From: PFJX01 sp964393825
GTDB lineage: Bacteria; Pseudomonadota; Gammaproteobacteria; Burkholderiales; Thiobacillaceae
Length of the DNA: 64,000 nucleotides
Direction of reading: 5' to 3'
Assembly: GCA_964393825.1 (NCBI GenBank)
Contig: CAYMUY010000016.1
Location: 1 to 64,000 of the forward strand
Below are positions 8,763 to 15,165 of the stretch, one piece after another. A program made the position numbers and the translations under genes. Each line of letters begins with the position of its first letter. Position 1 is the stretch's first letter. Under the pieces are notes generated by a model that worked only from the letters and a program-made list of their open reading frames with translations, was not told where the DNA came from and searched no databases.

Positions 8763-8818
8763 GTTTATTCTACTTAACCCAGTCTGCCAAGTCCCGGTGA
8801 ACAGTGACGTCAATTATG

Positions 8819-9038
8819 GGGCACCTAGAAAAACTTCTGAGTTGCCATTCCGGAGAGACTCAACCTCTAGTTTGACCTACAACCTCCAGGTGGTCGCTGG
8901 CGCACCAACCTGGCCTACGAGGGGCGCCCGGGCCGGACTGCGTGTAGCATTTTGTAGGTCTGGTTGCGGGGTTATCGCACCCTGACTGTTCAACTGGACA
9001 CCGGCGTTCGCCGGTGTAACGGGTTTTTCGATGTGTCC
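8819..9038. repeat. Decayed MITE-like element enclosing REP-type repeats
   Basis: The left end (8819-8836) matches the 121-138 terminal repeat apart from a few bases, and the right end (9021-9038) matches the 213-230 repeat with two changes. Inside are a partial family-B palindrome (8877-8936) and a family-A palindrome (8954-8994). The interior differs from the 121-230 copy, as if other repeats had inserted into or replaced the core. Confidence 0.55.
8954..8994. repeat. REP-type palindrome, family A, copy 1
   Basis: The motif GTAGGTCTGGTTGCGG...TATCGCACCCTGAC...TTCAAC recurs six times between 8.9 and 16.8 kb. The inner arms GGT-TGCG and CGCA-CC can pair. This copy has a C-to-T-type change in the first arm. 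Confidence 0.7.
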
Positions 9039-9039
9039 T

Positions 9040-9381
9040 TCAGTGATTCTTGAACACGTCTTCCAGCGTGGCGGCGTCGAGGATGTTTTCGGCCCATTGT
9101 TCAAGTTGTTCAAGCGTGGCAGTTTTCAGGCGGGTTTGGGTTTCGGCGCTGATGGGGCCGAAGCGGCGGGTGAGCTGACGTTCAAGCAATGTGGCCTCTC
9201 CTTGTTGCAACCCTTCTTGCATACCCTGCTGCATACCCTGCTGCAGCCCTTCTTGTAGCCCTTGTTGCATCCCCTGTTGCAGACCCTGTTGCAGACCCTG
9301 TTGCAGGCCTTCTTGCAGGCCCTGTTGCAGGCCATCCCGTTTCCATTGTTCGGTCCATTCTTCAACGCGTTCGGCCAGCAT
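9040..9381 (-). CDS. Possible intragenic short protein (RpnS-type antitoxin) inside rpn copy 1
   Basis: An in-frame ATG at 9381 (MLAERVEEW) has AGGAG at 9391-9395, nine bases upstream, a better site than that of the full-length gene. It would give 113 residues: a short acidic helix, the glutamine-glycine repeats and the DUF4351 tail, without the nuclease domain. E. coli rpn genes are known to encode such C-terminal short forms that block the long protein. That it is made here is inference. Confidence 0.45.
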   Translation of the reverse strand: MLAERVEEWTEQWKRDGLQQGLQEGLQQGLQQGLQQGMQQGLQEGLQQGMQQGMQEGLQQGEATLLERQLTRRFGPISAETQTRLKTATLEQLEQWAENILDAATLEDVFKNH

Positions 9382-10110
9382 GGCGTCGATCTCCTGTAGT
9401 TCGTTGACTTCCGGGATGTCCTGGCCAGGCATGAGACGGCGCAGGACGATGCGGTTGATCCAGACGACAAATGCCCGCCTGAGCGGGGCGTATTCGGGTT
9501 GTCGCAGGCGTTGTCGCAGCGAGGATACCGCGCGGCGAATGTCTTCGGGCAATGCGCTCGTTTCCAACCGGATGATGTCGTTGACGGTGTTGTCGGCGTC
9601 ATCCAGATTGGTCGGGTCGACTGCGTTCTCTTCAACCAGGAAATAGCGCTGGCTGGGGTGGTAACGCTTGAGGCCGCCTGGTGGATCTTCGATCAGTTCG
9701 CCGATCTCGCGCGCGGCCGTCCAGCGCTGGCGGCCGTTGTAGAGGACCAGGGGGAAGACGGAGGGCAGTTTGTCTCCCGCCTGGATTTCTCCGCTCTTGA
9801 TCAGGTCCTGATACAGCAGCCCGGTGTAGACCATGATGCGCAGCGCCATCCAGGGGTCCACCGTGCTTTGGAATTCGAGTAGCAGGTAGATGTAGAGCCA
9901 GCTGCCTTGGTGGCGGACGCGCCAGATGAGGTCGTCTTCTCGATCACGCAGGTCGTCGCTGATGTAGCTGCCGCTGACTTTCTCCAGCGTGGTGTAGTCA
10001 AGCCCTTCTACCCAGTCTTCTCCGACAAATCCACGCAGCAAGTCTTCCACGACTCGGGGGTGGGTGAAGAGAAGTTTGTAGCCGGTGTCGTGGTTGGGTG
10101 GGCGTGTCAT
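9040..10110 (-). CDS. Rpn family nuclease / PD-(D/E)XK 'Transposase_31' protein, copy 1
   Basis: The protein has 356 residues from ATG 10,110; a TTG nine codons upstream is also possible. The N-terminal domain (HDTGYKLLFTHPRVVEDLLRGF, then a PD-(D/E)XK-like core with DLIWRVRH and YLLLEFQS) is the Rpn/YhgA-like recombination-promoting nuclease family. A run of about eleven four-residue LQQG/LQEG/MQQG units follows (about residues 258-305), then a DUF4351-type tail (LTRRFGPISAETQTRLKTAT). Rpn proteins cleave DNA and act in phage defence in E. coli. The nuclease half is identical to the copy at 13,279. A strong internal start is annotated separately. Confidence 0.85.
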   Translation of the reverse strand: MTRPPNHDTGYKLLFTHPRVVEDLLRGFVGEDWVEGLDYTTLEKVSGSYISDDLRDREDDLIWRVRHQGSWLYIYLLLEFQSTVDPWMALRIMVYTGLLYQDLIKSGEIQAGDKLPSVFPLVLYNGRQRWTAAREIGELIEDPPGGLKRYHPSQRYFLVEENAVDPTNLDDADNTVNDIIRLETSALPEDIRRAVSSLRQRLRQPEYAPLRRAFVVWINRIVLRRLMPGQDIPEVNELQEIDAMLAERVEEWTEQWKRDGLQQGLQEGLQQGLQQGLQQGMQQGLQEGLQQGMQQGMQEGLQQGEATLLERQLTRRFGPISAETQTRLKTATLEQLEQWAENILDAATLEDVFKNH

Positions 10111-10150
10111 GGAGGTGGTGCGTACCCGACGGTTCAACTTCTGGTTTGGC

Positions 10151-10235
10151 CTACGACCGCCAGGTAGGCGCTATCGCGCCAACCTGGCCTACGGGGCGAC
10201 GCCCGGTTCGACGGTGGCGCCCGGGCCGGCGGCAT
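10151..10235. repeat. Palindromic repeat, family B, copy 1
   Basis: The unit starts CTACGACCGCCAGGTAGGCG, continues through CTATCGCGCCAACCTGGCCTAC and ends GGGCCGGCGGCAT. The arms CAGGTaGGCGC and GCGCCaACCTG form a hairpin. Near-identical copies lie at 14,330-14,414 and 16,787-16,871. Confidence 0.75.
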
Positions 10236-10266
10236 TGCGTGGGGCGGCTGGCGTTGGCTGCATCTT

Positions 10267-10306
10267 GTAGGTCAGGTTGCGGCTTTATCGCTACCTGACG
10301 ATCCAC
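10267..10306. repeat. REP-type palindrome, family A, copy 2
   Basis: The sequence reads GTAGGTCAGGTTGCGG, TTTATCGCTACCTGAC, then GATCCAC. It has one base fewer than the others and a CTACC arm that restores pairing with GGTTG less well. It lies directly after a family-B unit. Confidence 0.7.
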
Positions 10307-10371
10307 CATCAAATCAGGCCTACGGCCACCAGATCATCACTGCCGAGCCAACCGGGCTTGCGAGGTTCGCT

Positions 10372-11355
10372 TCAGTGTCGCAAAAAATCCGTATAGGCGC
10401 GGGCGAGGCCGTCTTCCAGGCCGACCGTGGCTTGCCAGCCCAGGTCACGCAGGCGGGAGACATCCATGAGCTTTCTCGGCGCGCCATCCGGCTTGCTTGG
10501 GTCGAACTCGATGCGGCCGGGGTAGCCGATGACTTTGCCCACGGTTTCCGCCAGTTGCCGGATGGTGATGTCTTCGCCGGTACCGACGTTGATGTGGGAG
10601 AGCATGGGCTGGGTGTGGGCGGCGTAGGTGGCGGTGTCGAGGTTCATGACGTGGACGCTGGCGGTGGCCATGTCGTCGACGTAGAGGAATTCGCGCATCG
10701 GCGTGCCGGTGCCCCAAATCACCACGCTTTCGGCCTGGTTGACCTTGGCTTCGTGGAAGCGGCGGATCAGGGCGGGGATGACGTGGGAATTTTCCGGGTG
10801 GTAGTTGTCGCCGGGGCCGTAGAGGTTGGTGGGCATGACGCTGCGGTAGTCGATGCCGTGGCTGGCGCCGTATTGGCGGTTGTAACTTTCGCAGAGTTTG
10901 ATGCCGGCGATCTTGGCGATGGCGTAGGGTTCGTTGGTGGGTTCCAGGGTGCCGGTCAGCAGGGCGTCTTCGCGCATGGGTTGCGGGGCGAGTTTGGGGT
11001 AGATGCAGCTGCTGCCGAGGAACAGGAGTTTTTGCACGCCCACGCGCCAGGCCTCATGGATGATGTTGGCTTCGATCATCATGTTTTGGTAGATGAATTC
11101 GGCCGGGTAGGTGTTGTTGGCGTGGATGCCGCCGACCTTGGCGGCGGCGAGGTAGACCTGGCCGGGCTTCTCGGTTTCGAAGAAGGCGCGCACGGCGGCC
11201 TGGTCGGTGAGGTCGAGCTCGGCGTGGGTGCGGGTGATGATGTTGGTTTGGCCCTGGCTGTTGAGGACACGGATGATGGCGGACCCGACCATGCCGCGAT
11301 GGCCGGCGACGTAGATTTTGGGTTCAAGTTTCAGGTTCCAGGAGGCAGGTTTCAG
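10372..11355 (-). CDS. fcl: GDP-L-fucose synthase (GDP-4-keto-6-deoxymannose epimerase/reductase)
   Basis: The enzyme converts GDP-4-keto-6-deoxymannose to GDP-L-fucose with NADPH, following gmd. It shows KIYVAGHRGMVGSA (nucleotide-binding loop), SSCIYP and YAIAKIAG (Ser/Tyr/Lys catalytic set), and NVGTGEDITIRQLA near the end. The first ATG in frame (11,292) lies inside the nucleotide-binding loop and cannot be the start. Upstream there is no ATG, GTG or TTG in frame, only CTG codons at 11,334 and 11,355. The CTG at 11,355 overlaps the DUF2442 stop in CTGA, like the ATGA joints nearby, so I use it. Length from there is 327 residues, about normal. Confidence 0.88.
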   Translation of the reverse strand: MKPASWNLKLEPKIYVAGHRGMVGSAIIRVLNSQGQTNIITRTHAELDLTDQAAVRAFFETEKPGQVYLAAAKVGGIHANNTYPAEFIYQNMMIEANIIHEAWRVGVQKLLFLGSSCIYPKLAPQPMREDALLTGTLEPTNEPYAIAKIAGIKLCESYNRQYGASHGIDYRSVMPTNLYGPGDNYHPENSHVIPALIRRFHEAKVNQAESVVIWGTGTPMREFLYVDDMATASVHVMNLDTATYAAHTQPMLSHINVGTGEDITIRQLAETVGKVIGYPGRIEFDPSKPDGAPRKLMDVSRLRDLGWQATVGLEDGLARAYTDFLRH

Positions 11356-11633
11356 GCTACGGCTTCGAGGGTGGCATGTTTGTCGATTTGGTTAAGGTAG
11401 AGATCAATGATGGGAAAACACAGGTCATAGTCGCCCCAAACCAGTTCTCCATGTTCCAGGTGATAAGCATCGAATCTGCTTTCTTCCAGATAGGCGCGGA
11501 TGTCCGGGTGTCGGGCATGCGTGAGGAATGCCTTGAAATCGACCACTTGCACCGTGCCGTCATCGAAAGCAAGGCGAAGCGTGTATTTCCCCGCCTTTTC
11601 CACCGAAGTGATGTTGATAGGCTTCATGTTCAT
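11352..11633 (-). CDS. DUF2442 protein, likely partner of DUF4160
   Basis: The 93-residue protein contains YTLRLAFDDGTVQVVDFKAFL and a C-terminal acidic strand ELVWGDYDLCFPIIDLY, the DUF2442 pattern. Its start overlaps the stop of the DUF4160 gene by four bases (ATGA). DUF4160-DUF2442 pairs are common in bacteria and are predicted, not proven here, to be toxin-antitoxin-like modules. It is unusual that the pair sits inside a GDP-fucose operon. Confidence 0.8.
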   Translation of the reverse strand: MNMKPINITSVEKAGKYTLRLAFDDGTVQVVDFKAFLTHARHPDIRAYLEESRFDAYHLEHGELVWGDYDLCFPIIDLYLNQIDKHATLEAVA

Positions 11634-11935
11634 TTCAGCCTCCGTGTGATGCGTTCAGCCTTGATGGGCTTGTGCAATACGAAGAAATCAATCCATTTGC
11701 CTACTATTTCATCCGCGCGGGCATTGACTAATTCCTCGAAGAATCGCATTTCATTGGTCTCCAACGGGGCGCGCCCGCTGACTTGGTCAAACTGTATTTC
11801 TTCCACCTTACCGTTAATCACGATGATTTCTGCCCGTGCTTCACGGCCTTGTGCTTTGCCATGAACATGCACGGGGTCATGCTCATTGGCATAGAACATG
11901 ACAATCAAACCGAAATATTCGTACAGCTTGGGCAT
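11630..11935 (-). CDS. DUF4160 protein
   Basis: The 101-residue protein starts at ATG 11,935 (MPKLYEYFGLIVMFYANEH) and has the family signature EHDPVHVHGK followed by AEIIVINGKVEEI. The family is small, His-rich at its centre and of unknown activity, usually followed by DUF2442. It begins five bases after the gmd stop and overlaps the next gene by four bases, so gmd, this pair and fcl form one transcription unit. The frame is open far upstream, but that part only shadows gmd. Confidence 0.8.
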   Translation of the reverse strand: MPKLYEYFGLIVMFYANEHDPVHVHGKAQGREARAEIIVINGKVEEIQFDQVSGRAPLETNEMRFFEELVNARADEIVGKWIDFFVLHKPIKAERITRRLK

Positions 11936-11940
11936 TGGTA

Positions 11941-13035
11941 CTACTCGTGATAGTCCATGGTTTTGTAGCCGTGTTTCTTGACCAGTTCGTCGCGTTCGGC
12001 GGATTTCAGGTCTTCGCGCACCATTTCGGCGACGAGTTCGTCGAAGCTGATCTTCGGCACCCAGCCTAGTTTTTCCTTGGCTTTGGCGGGGTCGCCGAGC
12101 AGGGTTTCCACTTCGGTGGGGCGGAAGTAGCGGGGGTCGACGGCGACGATGACCTGGCCGGCGGCGTCGTAGCCCTTCTCCTCCACGCCCTGCCCTTCCC
12201 AGCGGATGCTCATGCCCAGTTCCTTGGCGGCGGCGTTGACGAAGTCGCGCACGCTGTATTGCACGCCGGTGGCGATGACGAAGTCTTCCGGCTTCTCTTG
12301 TTGCAGCATCAGCCACTGCATTTCGATGTAGTCCTTGGCGTGGCCCCAGTCGCGCTTGGCGTCCATGTTGCCGAGGAACAGGCAGTCTTGCAGGCCGAGT
12401 TTGATACGGGCCAGGGCGCGCGTGATCTTGCGAGTGACGAAGGTTTCGCCGCGAATCGGGGACTCATGGTTGAACAGGATGCCGTTGCAGGCATACATGC
12501 CGTAGGCCTCGCGATAGTTGACGGTGATCCAGTAGGCATACAGCTTGGCGCAGGCGTAGGGGCTGCGCGGGTAGAAGGGGGTGGTTTCCTTCTGCGGGAT
12601 TTCCTGCACCAGGCCGAACAGTTCGCTGGTGCTGGCCTGGTAGAAGCGGGTCTTCTTTTCCAGGCCGAGGATGCGGATGGCTTCGAGGATGCGTAGCGAA
12701 CCCAGGGCGTCGGAGTTGGCGGTGTATTCCGGTTCTTCGAAGCTGACGGCGACGTGGCTTTGCGCGGCGAGGTTGTAGATCTCGTCCGGCTGTACCTGCT
12801 GGATGATGCGGATCAGGCTGGAACTGTCGGTGAGGTCGCCGTGGTGGAGGATGAACTTGCGCCCGGTTTCGTGCGGGTCCTGGTAGAGGTGGTCGATGCG
12901 GTCGGTGTTGAACAGCGAGGTGCGGCGCTTGATGCCGTGCACTTCGTAGCCCTTGTTGAGCAGAAATTCAGCCAGATAGGCGCCGTCCTGGCCGGTGACG
13001 CCGGTGATGAGGGCTTTTTTTGCGGGTGTCGTCAT
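11941..13035 (-). CDS. gmd: GDP-mannose 4,6-dehydratase
   Basis: The 364-residue enzyme makes GDP-4-keto-6-deoxymannose from GDP-mannose using bound NADP. It shows ALITGVTGQDGAYLAEFL (Rossmann loop), HGIKRRTSLFNTDRIDHLY, STSELFG and the YPRSPYACAKLYAYW catalytic Tyr-Lys pair, with a C-terminal RPTEVETLLGDPAKAKEKLGW. Length is normal for the family. With fcl it supplies GDP-L-fucose, and the phosphomannomutase at 16.9 kb may supply mannose-1-phosphate. The cassette is enclosed by the two rpn copies. Confidence 0.95.
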   Translation of the reverse strand: MTTPAKKALITGVTGQDGAYLAEFLLNKGYEVHGIKRRTSLFNTDRIDHLYQDPHETGRKFILHHGDLTDSSSLIRIIQQVQPDEIYNLAAQSHVAVSFEEPEYTANSDALGSLRILEAIRILGLEKKTRFYQASTSELFGLVQEIPQKETTPFYPRSPYACAKLYAYWITVNYREAYGMYACNGILFNHESPIRGETFVTRKITRALARIKLGLQDCLFLGNMDAKRDWGHAKDYIEMQWLMLQQEKPEDFVIATGVQYSVRDFVNAAAKELGMSIRWEGQGVEEKGYDAAGQVIVAVDPRYFRPTEVETLLGDPAKAKEKLGWVPKISFDELVAEMVREDLKSAERDELVKKHGYKTMDYHE

Positions 13036-13192
13036 GTTGTGTGCGGTTTGGGGTTGGTCGCGGTACGTCGTGCGCAGGGCGCCGTATTGTCCCTCTCTTG
13101 GCCGAACCAGGGAATTCGATCGTGTCGTTGTGTTGATTGAATTTCCAATCGCCAGGCTGCGGCACTTGGTGCGAACCGACCCGGGGCACCTT

Positions 13193-13233
13193 GTAGGTCA
13201 GGTTGCGGGGTCATCGCACCCTGACGGTTCAAC
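13193..13233. repeat. REP-type palindrome, family A, copy 3
   Basis: The sequence reads GTAGGTCAGGTTGCGG, GGTCATCGCACCCTGAC, then GGTTCAAC. It is followed by a half MITE end (GGTGTGACGGTTTTTTCG) that abuts the 3' end of rpn copy 2, in the same order as at 8954-9038. Confidence 0.7.
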
Positions 13234-13278
13234 TGGACACCGACACTCGCCGGTGTGACGGTTTTTTCGATGTGTCCT

Positions 13279-13560
13279 TCAGTGATTCTTGAACACGTCT
13301 TCTAGCGTGGGGGCGTCCAGGATGTTTTCCACCCATTGTCCAATCTGTTCATGTGTGGCAGTTTTCAGGCGGGTTTGGGTTTCGGCGCTGAGGGGGCCGA
13401 AGCGTTTGGTGAATAAGCGTGCGAGCACGTTGGCTTCCCCCAGGAGTTCTCCTTGCTGGATACCCTGCTGAATACCCTGCTGCAGGCCTTCTTGCAGGCC
13501 TTGTTGCAGGCCATCCCGTTTCCATTGTTCGGTCCATTCTTCAACGCGTTCGGCCAGCAT
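13279..13560 (-). CDS. Possible intragenic short protein inside rpn copy 2
   Basis: The same internal ATG with AGGAG nine bases upstream (13,570-13,574) is present. The product would be 93 residues, twenty fewer than in copy 1 because of the shorter repeat run, and with a diverged tail. Two short forms with different tails would fit two separate toxin/antitoxin specificities; this is inference. Confidence 0.45.
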   Translation of the reverse strand: MLAERVEEWTEQWKRDGLQQGLQEGLQQGIQQGIQQGELLGEANVLARLFTKRFGPLSAETQTRLKTATHEQIGQWVENILDAPTLEDVFKNH

Positions 13561-14289
13561 GGCGTCGATCTCCTGTAGTTCGTTGACTTCCGGGATGTCC
13601 TGGCCAGGCATGAGACGGCGCAGGACGATGCGGTTGATCCAGACGACAAATGCCCGCCTGAGCGGGGCGTATTCGGGTTGTCGCAGGCGTTGTCGCAGCG
13701 AGGATACCGCGCGGCGAATGTCTTCGGGCAATGCGCTCGTTTCCAACCGGATGATGTCGTTGACGGTGTTGTCGGCGTCATCCAGATTGGTCGGGTCGAC
13801 TGCGTTCTCTTCAACCAGGAAATAGCGCTGGCTGGGGTGGTAACGCTTGAGGCCGCCTGGTGGATCTTCGATCAGTTCGCCGATCTCGCGCGCGGCCGTC
13901 CAGCGCTGGCGGCCGTTGTAGAGGACCAGGGGGAAGACGGAGGGCAGTTTGTCTCCCGCCTGGATTTCTCCGCTCTTGATCAGGTCCTGATACAGCAGCC
14001 CGGTGTAGACCATGATGCGCAGCGCCATCCAGGGGTCCACCGTGCTTTGGAATTCGAGTAGCAGGTAGATGTAGAGCCAGCTGCCTTGGTGGCGGACGCG
14101 CCAGATGAGGTCGTCTTCTCGATCACGCAGGTCGTCGCTGATGTAGCTGCCGCTGACTTTCTCCAGCGTGGTGTAGTCAAGCCCTTCTACCCAGTCTTCT
14201 CCGACAAATCCACGCAGCAAGTCTTCCACGACTCGGGGGTGGGTGAAGAGAAGTTTGTAGCCGGTGTCGTGGTTGGGTGGGCGTGTCAT
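13279..14289 (-). CDS. Rpn family nuclease / 'Transposase_31' protein, copy 2
   Basis: The protein has 336 residues from ATG 14,289. It is identical to copy 1 from the start through the first glutamine-glycine units. It then has only about five repeat units (LQQG, LQEG, LQQG, IQQG, IQQG) and a different linker (ELLGEANVLARLFTKRFGPLSAE). The tail ends APTLEDVFKNH, with several substitutions against copy 1. The sharp border between identical and diverged parts suggests gene conversion or a recent duplication followed by change limited to the C-terminal, probably regulatory or specificity, part. Confidence 0.85.
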   Translation of the reverse strand: MTRPPNHDTGYKLLFTHPRVVEDLLRGFVGEDWVEGLDYTTLEKVSGSYISDDLRDREDDLIWRVRHQGSWLYIYLLLEFQSTVDPWMALRIMVYTGLLYQDLIKSGEIQAGDKLPSVFPLVLYNGRQRWTAAREIGELIEDPPGGLKRYHPSQRYFLVEENAVDPTNLDDADNTVNDIIRLETSALPEDIRRAVSSLRQRLRQPEYAPLRRAFVVWINRIVLRRLMPGQDIPEVNELQEIDAMLAERVEEWTEQWKRDGLQQGLQEGLQQGIQQGIQQGELLGEANVLARLFTKRFGPLSAETQTRLKTATHEQIGQWVENILDAPTLEDVFKNH

Positions 14290-14329
14290 GGAGGTGGTGC
14301 GTACCCGACGGTTCAACTTCTGGTTTGGC

Positions 14330-14414
14330 CTACGACCGCCAGGTAGGCGCTATCGCGCCAACCTGGCCTACGGGGCGACGCCCGGTTCGACGGTGGCGCC
14401 CGGGCCGGCGGCAT
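14330..14414. repeat. Palindromic repeat, family B, copy 2
   Basis: I see no difference from 10,151-10,235. It directly follows the start of rpn copy 2 and precedes a family-A unit. Confidence 0.75.
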
Positions 14415-14445
14415 CGTGTGGGTCGGCTGGCGTTGGCGGCACCTT

Positions 14446-14486
14446 GTAGGTCAGGTTGCGGGGTCATCGCACCCTGACGATCCAAC
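14446..14486. repeat. REP-type palindrome, family A, copy 4
   Basis: The sequence is GTAGGTCAGGTTGCGG, GGTCATCGCACCCTGAC, GATCCAAC. It is the full consensus form, lying between family-B copy 2 and the ops element. Confidence 0.7.
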
Positions 14487-14518
14487 CTCTAATTTCACCT
14501 ACACCGCCAGGCTGCGGG

Positions 14519-14530
14519 CACGCTACCGCC
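14519..14530 (-). promoter_or_regulatory. ops element (RfaH recruitment site)
   Basis: On the minus strand the bases read GGCGGTAGCGTG, identical to the enterobacterial ops core that pauses RNA polymerase and loads RfaH. A seven-base-pair hairpin (14,535-14,554) lies just before it in the direction of transcription. It sits between the MarR-type EPS regulator gene and rpn copy 2, facing the distal EPS genes, and an RfaH-like protein is encoded at 18,361-18,879. Confidence 0.65.
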
Positions 14531-14657
14531 CTGCCCGAATGCTCAAACATTCAGCAAGGGATGGTTCATCATTCTTATGGCTATGGCGGTGGTGCAATCC
14601 GGCCGATTTCCGCGTGTGACGCAACCCCTGTGGGGCCCGTCATCTGCGTATCGTGCT
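14531..14657. other. Intergenic stretch before the ops element
   Basis: This 127-base stretch between the MarR-type gene and the ops element holds the hairpin at 14,535-14,554. I see no convincing terminator or gene in it, so transcription could read through from the regulator gene into the ops site. Confidence 0.5.
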
Positions 14658-15032
14658 CTATTTGGTATGGCTTACGCCGTGCAGAGCTTTAACGTTCCTT
14701 GGCTTCGGGACAGCAGCCAATTCTGCACGCATGGTTTCGATTTCATCTTTCAGCGCAACATATTCCCGTTCCTTGCGGGCCAGGTAGTCGCGCGTGAGTT
14801 GCAGCTTGGCCTTGATGCCATCCGGCGTGAGCAGGTAGGCGTATCCCAGCTTGCTCTCGGCACGCAGGAAATTGCCGGCCTTGATGTGCCCCTTGTCGAG
14901 CAGGGCCTTGAGCAGGTAGTTGGTCTTGCCCAGGCTCACCCCCAGCCGCTCGGCAAGCTGCCGCTGGCTGATCTCGGGTTCCACTTCGACGATCTTGAGA
15001 ATGCGGAGGTGGGCTTGTTCGGAAGGGGTCAT
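14658..15032 (-). CDS. MarR family EPS-associated transcriptional regulator
   Basis: The 124-residue protein starts at ATG 15,032 (MTPSEQAHLRIL). A winged helix-turn-helix spans about residues 15-75 (EISQRQLAERLGVSLGKTNYLLKALLDKGHIKAGNFL, then YAYLLTPDGIKAK), followed by a coiled-coil tail (REYVALKDEIETMRAEL) for dimerisation. This matches the MarR-like regulators found in exosortase-linked EPS clusters. It likely controls the EPS genes downstream on the same strand. The longer open frame to 15,071 has no better binding site. Confidence 0.8.
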   Translation of the reverse strand: MTPSEQAHLRILKIVEVEPEISQRQLAERLGVSLGKTNYLLKALLDKGHIKAGNFLRAESKLGYAYLLTPDGIKAKLQLTRDYLARKEREYVALKDEIETMRAELAAVPKPRNVKALHGVSHTK

Positions 15033-15119
15033 TATCGCGTTCAGAGTTTGAACGCATGGTACGGGAGGCATAACACGTGATGCAAGTCACATGGGCGTGT
15101 CATATCGTCGCGGCGACTC

Positions 15120-15160
15120 GTAGGTCAGGTTGCGGCTTCATCGCACCCTGACGATCCAAC
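15120..15160. repeat. REP-type palindrome, family A, copy 5
   Basis: The sequence is GTAGGTCAGGTTGCGG, CTTCATCGCACCCTGAC, GATCCAAC. It occupies the short gap between the MarR-type regulator and the MBL hydrolase stop codon. Confidence 0.7.
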
Positions 15161-15165
15161 ACACC

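Larger units (their letters stand above)
8954..10306 (-). repeat. Long direct repeat, copy 1 (family-A palindrome + rpn gene + family-B/A palindromes)
   Basis: This block is repeated in the same orientation at 13,193-14,486. I see no base difference between 9323-10,235 and 13,502-14,414 (offset 4179). The stretch before that, which encodes the repeat-rich and C-terminal parts of Rpn, has diverged. The two copies bracket gmd-DUF4160-DUF2442-fcl. Confidence 0.85.
13193..14486 (-). repeat. Long direct repeat, copy 2
   Basis: This is the second copy of the block described at 8954-10,306, in the same orientation 4.2 kb away. The 3' part of its rpn gene is shorter (fewer repeat units) and differs in sequence, while the nuclease-coding part and the following family-B palindrome look identical. 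Confidence 0.85.

Noticed and set aside
9180..9350. Short tandem repeats that could suggest a CRISPR array
   Set aside because: The 12-base period is in frame with rpn and encodes LQQG-type units; there are no unique spacers.
10375..11400. 341-residue frame opposite fcl
   Set aside because: Val/Gly/Asp-rich shadow of fcl; it reads through the conserved catalytic codons of the other strand.
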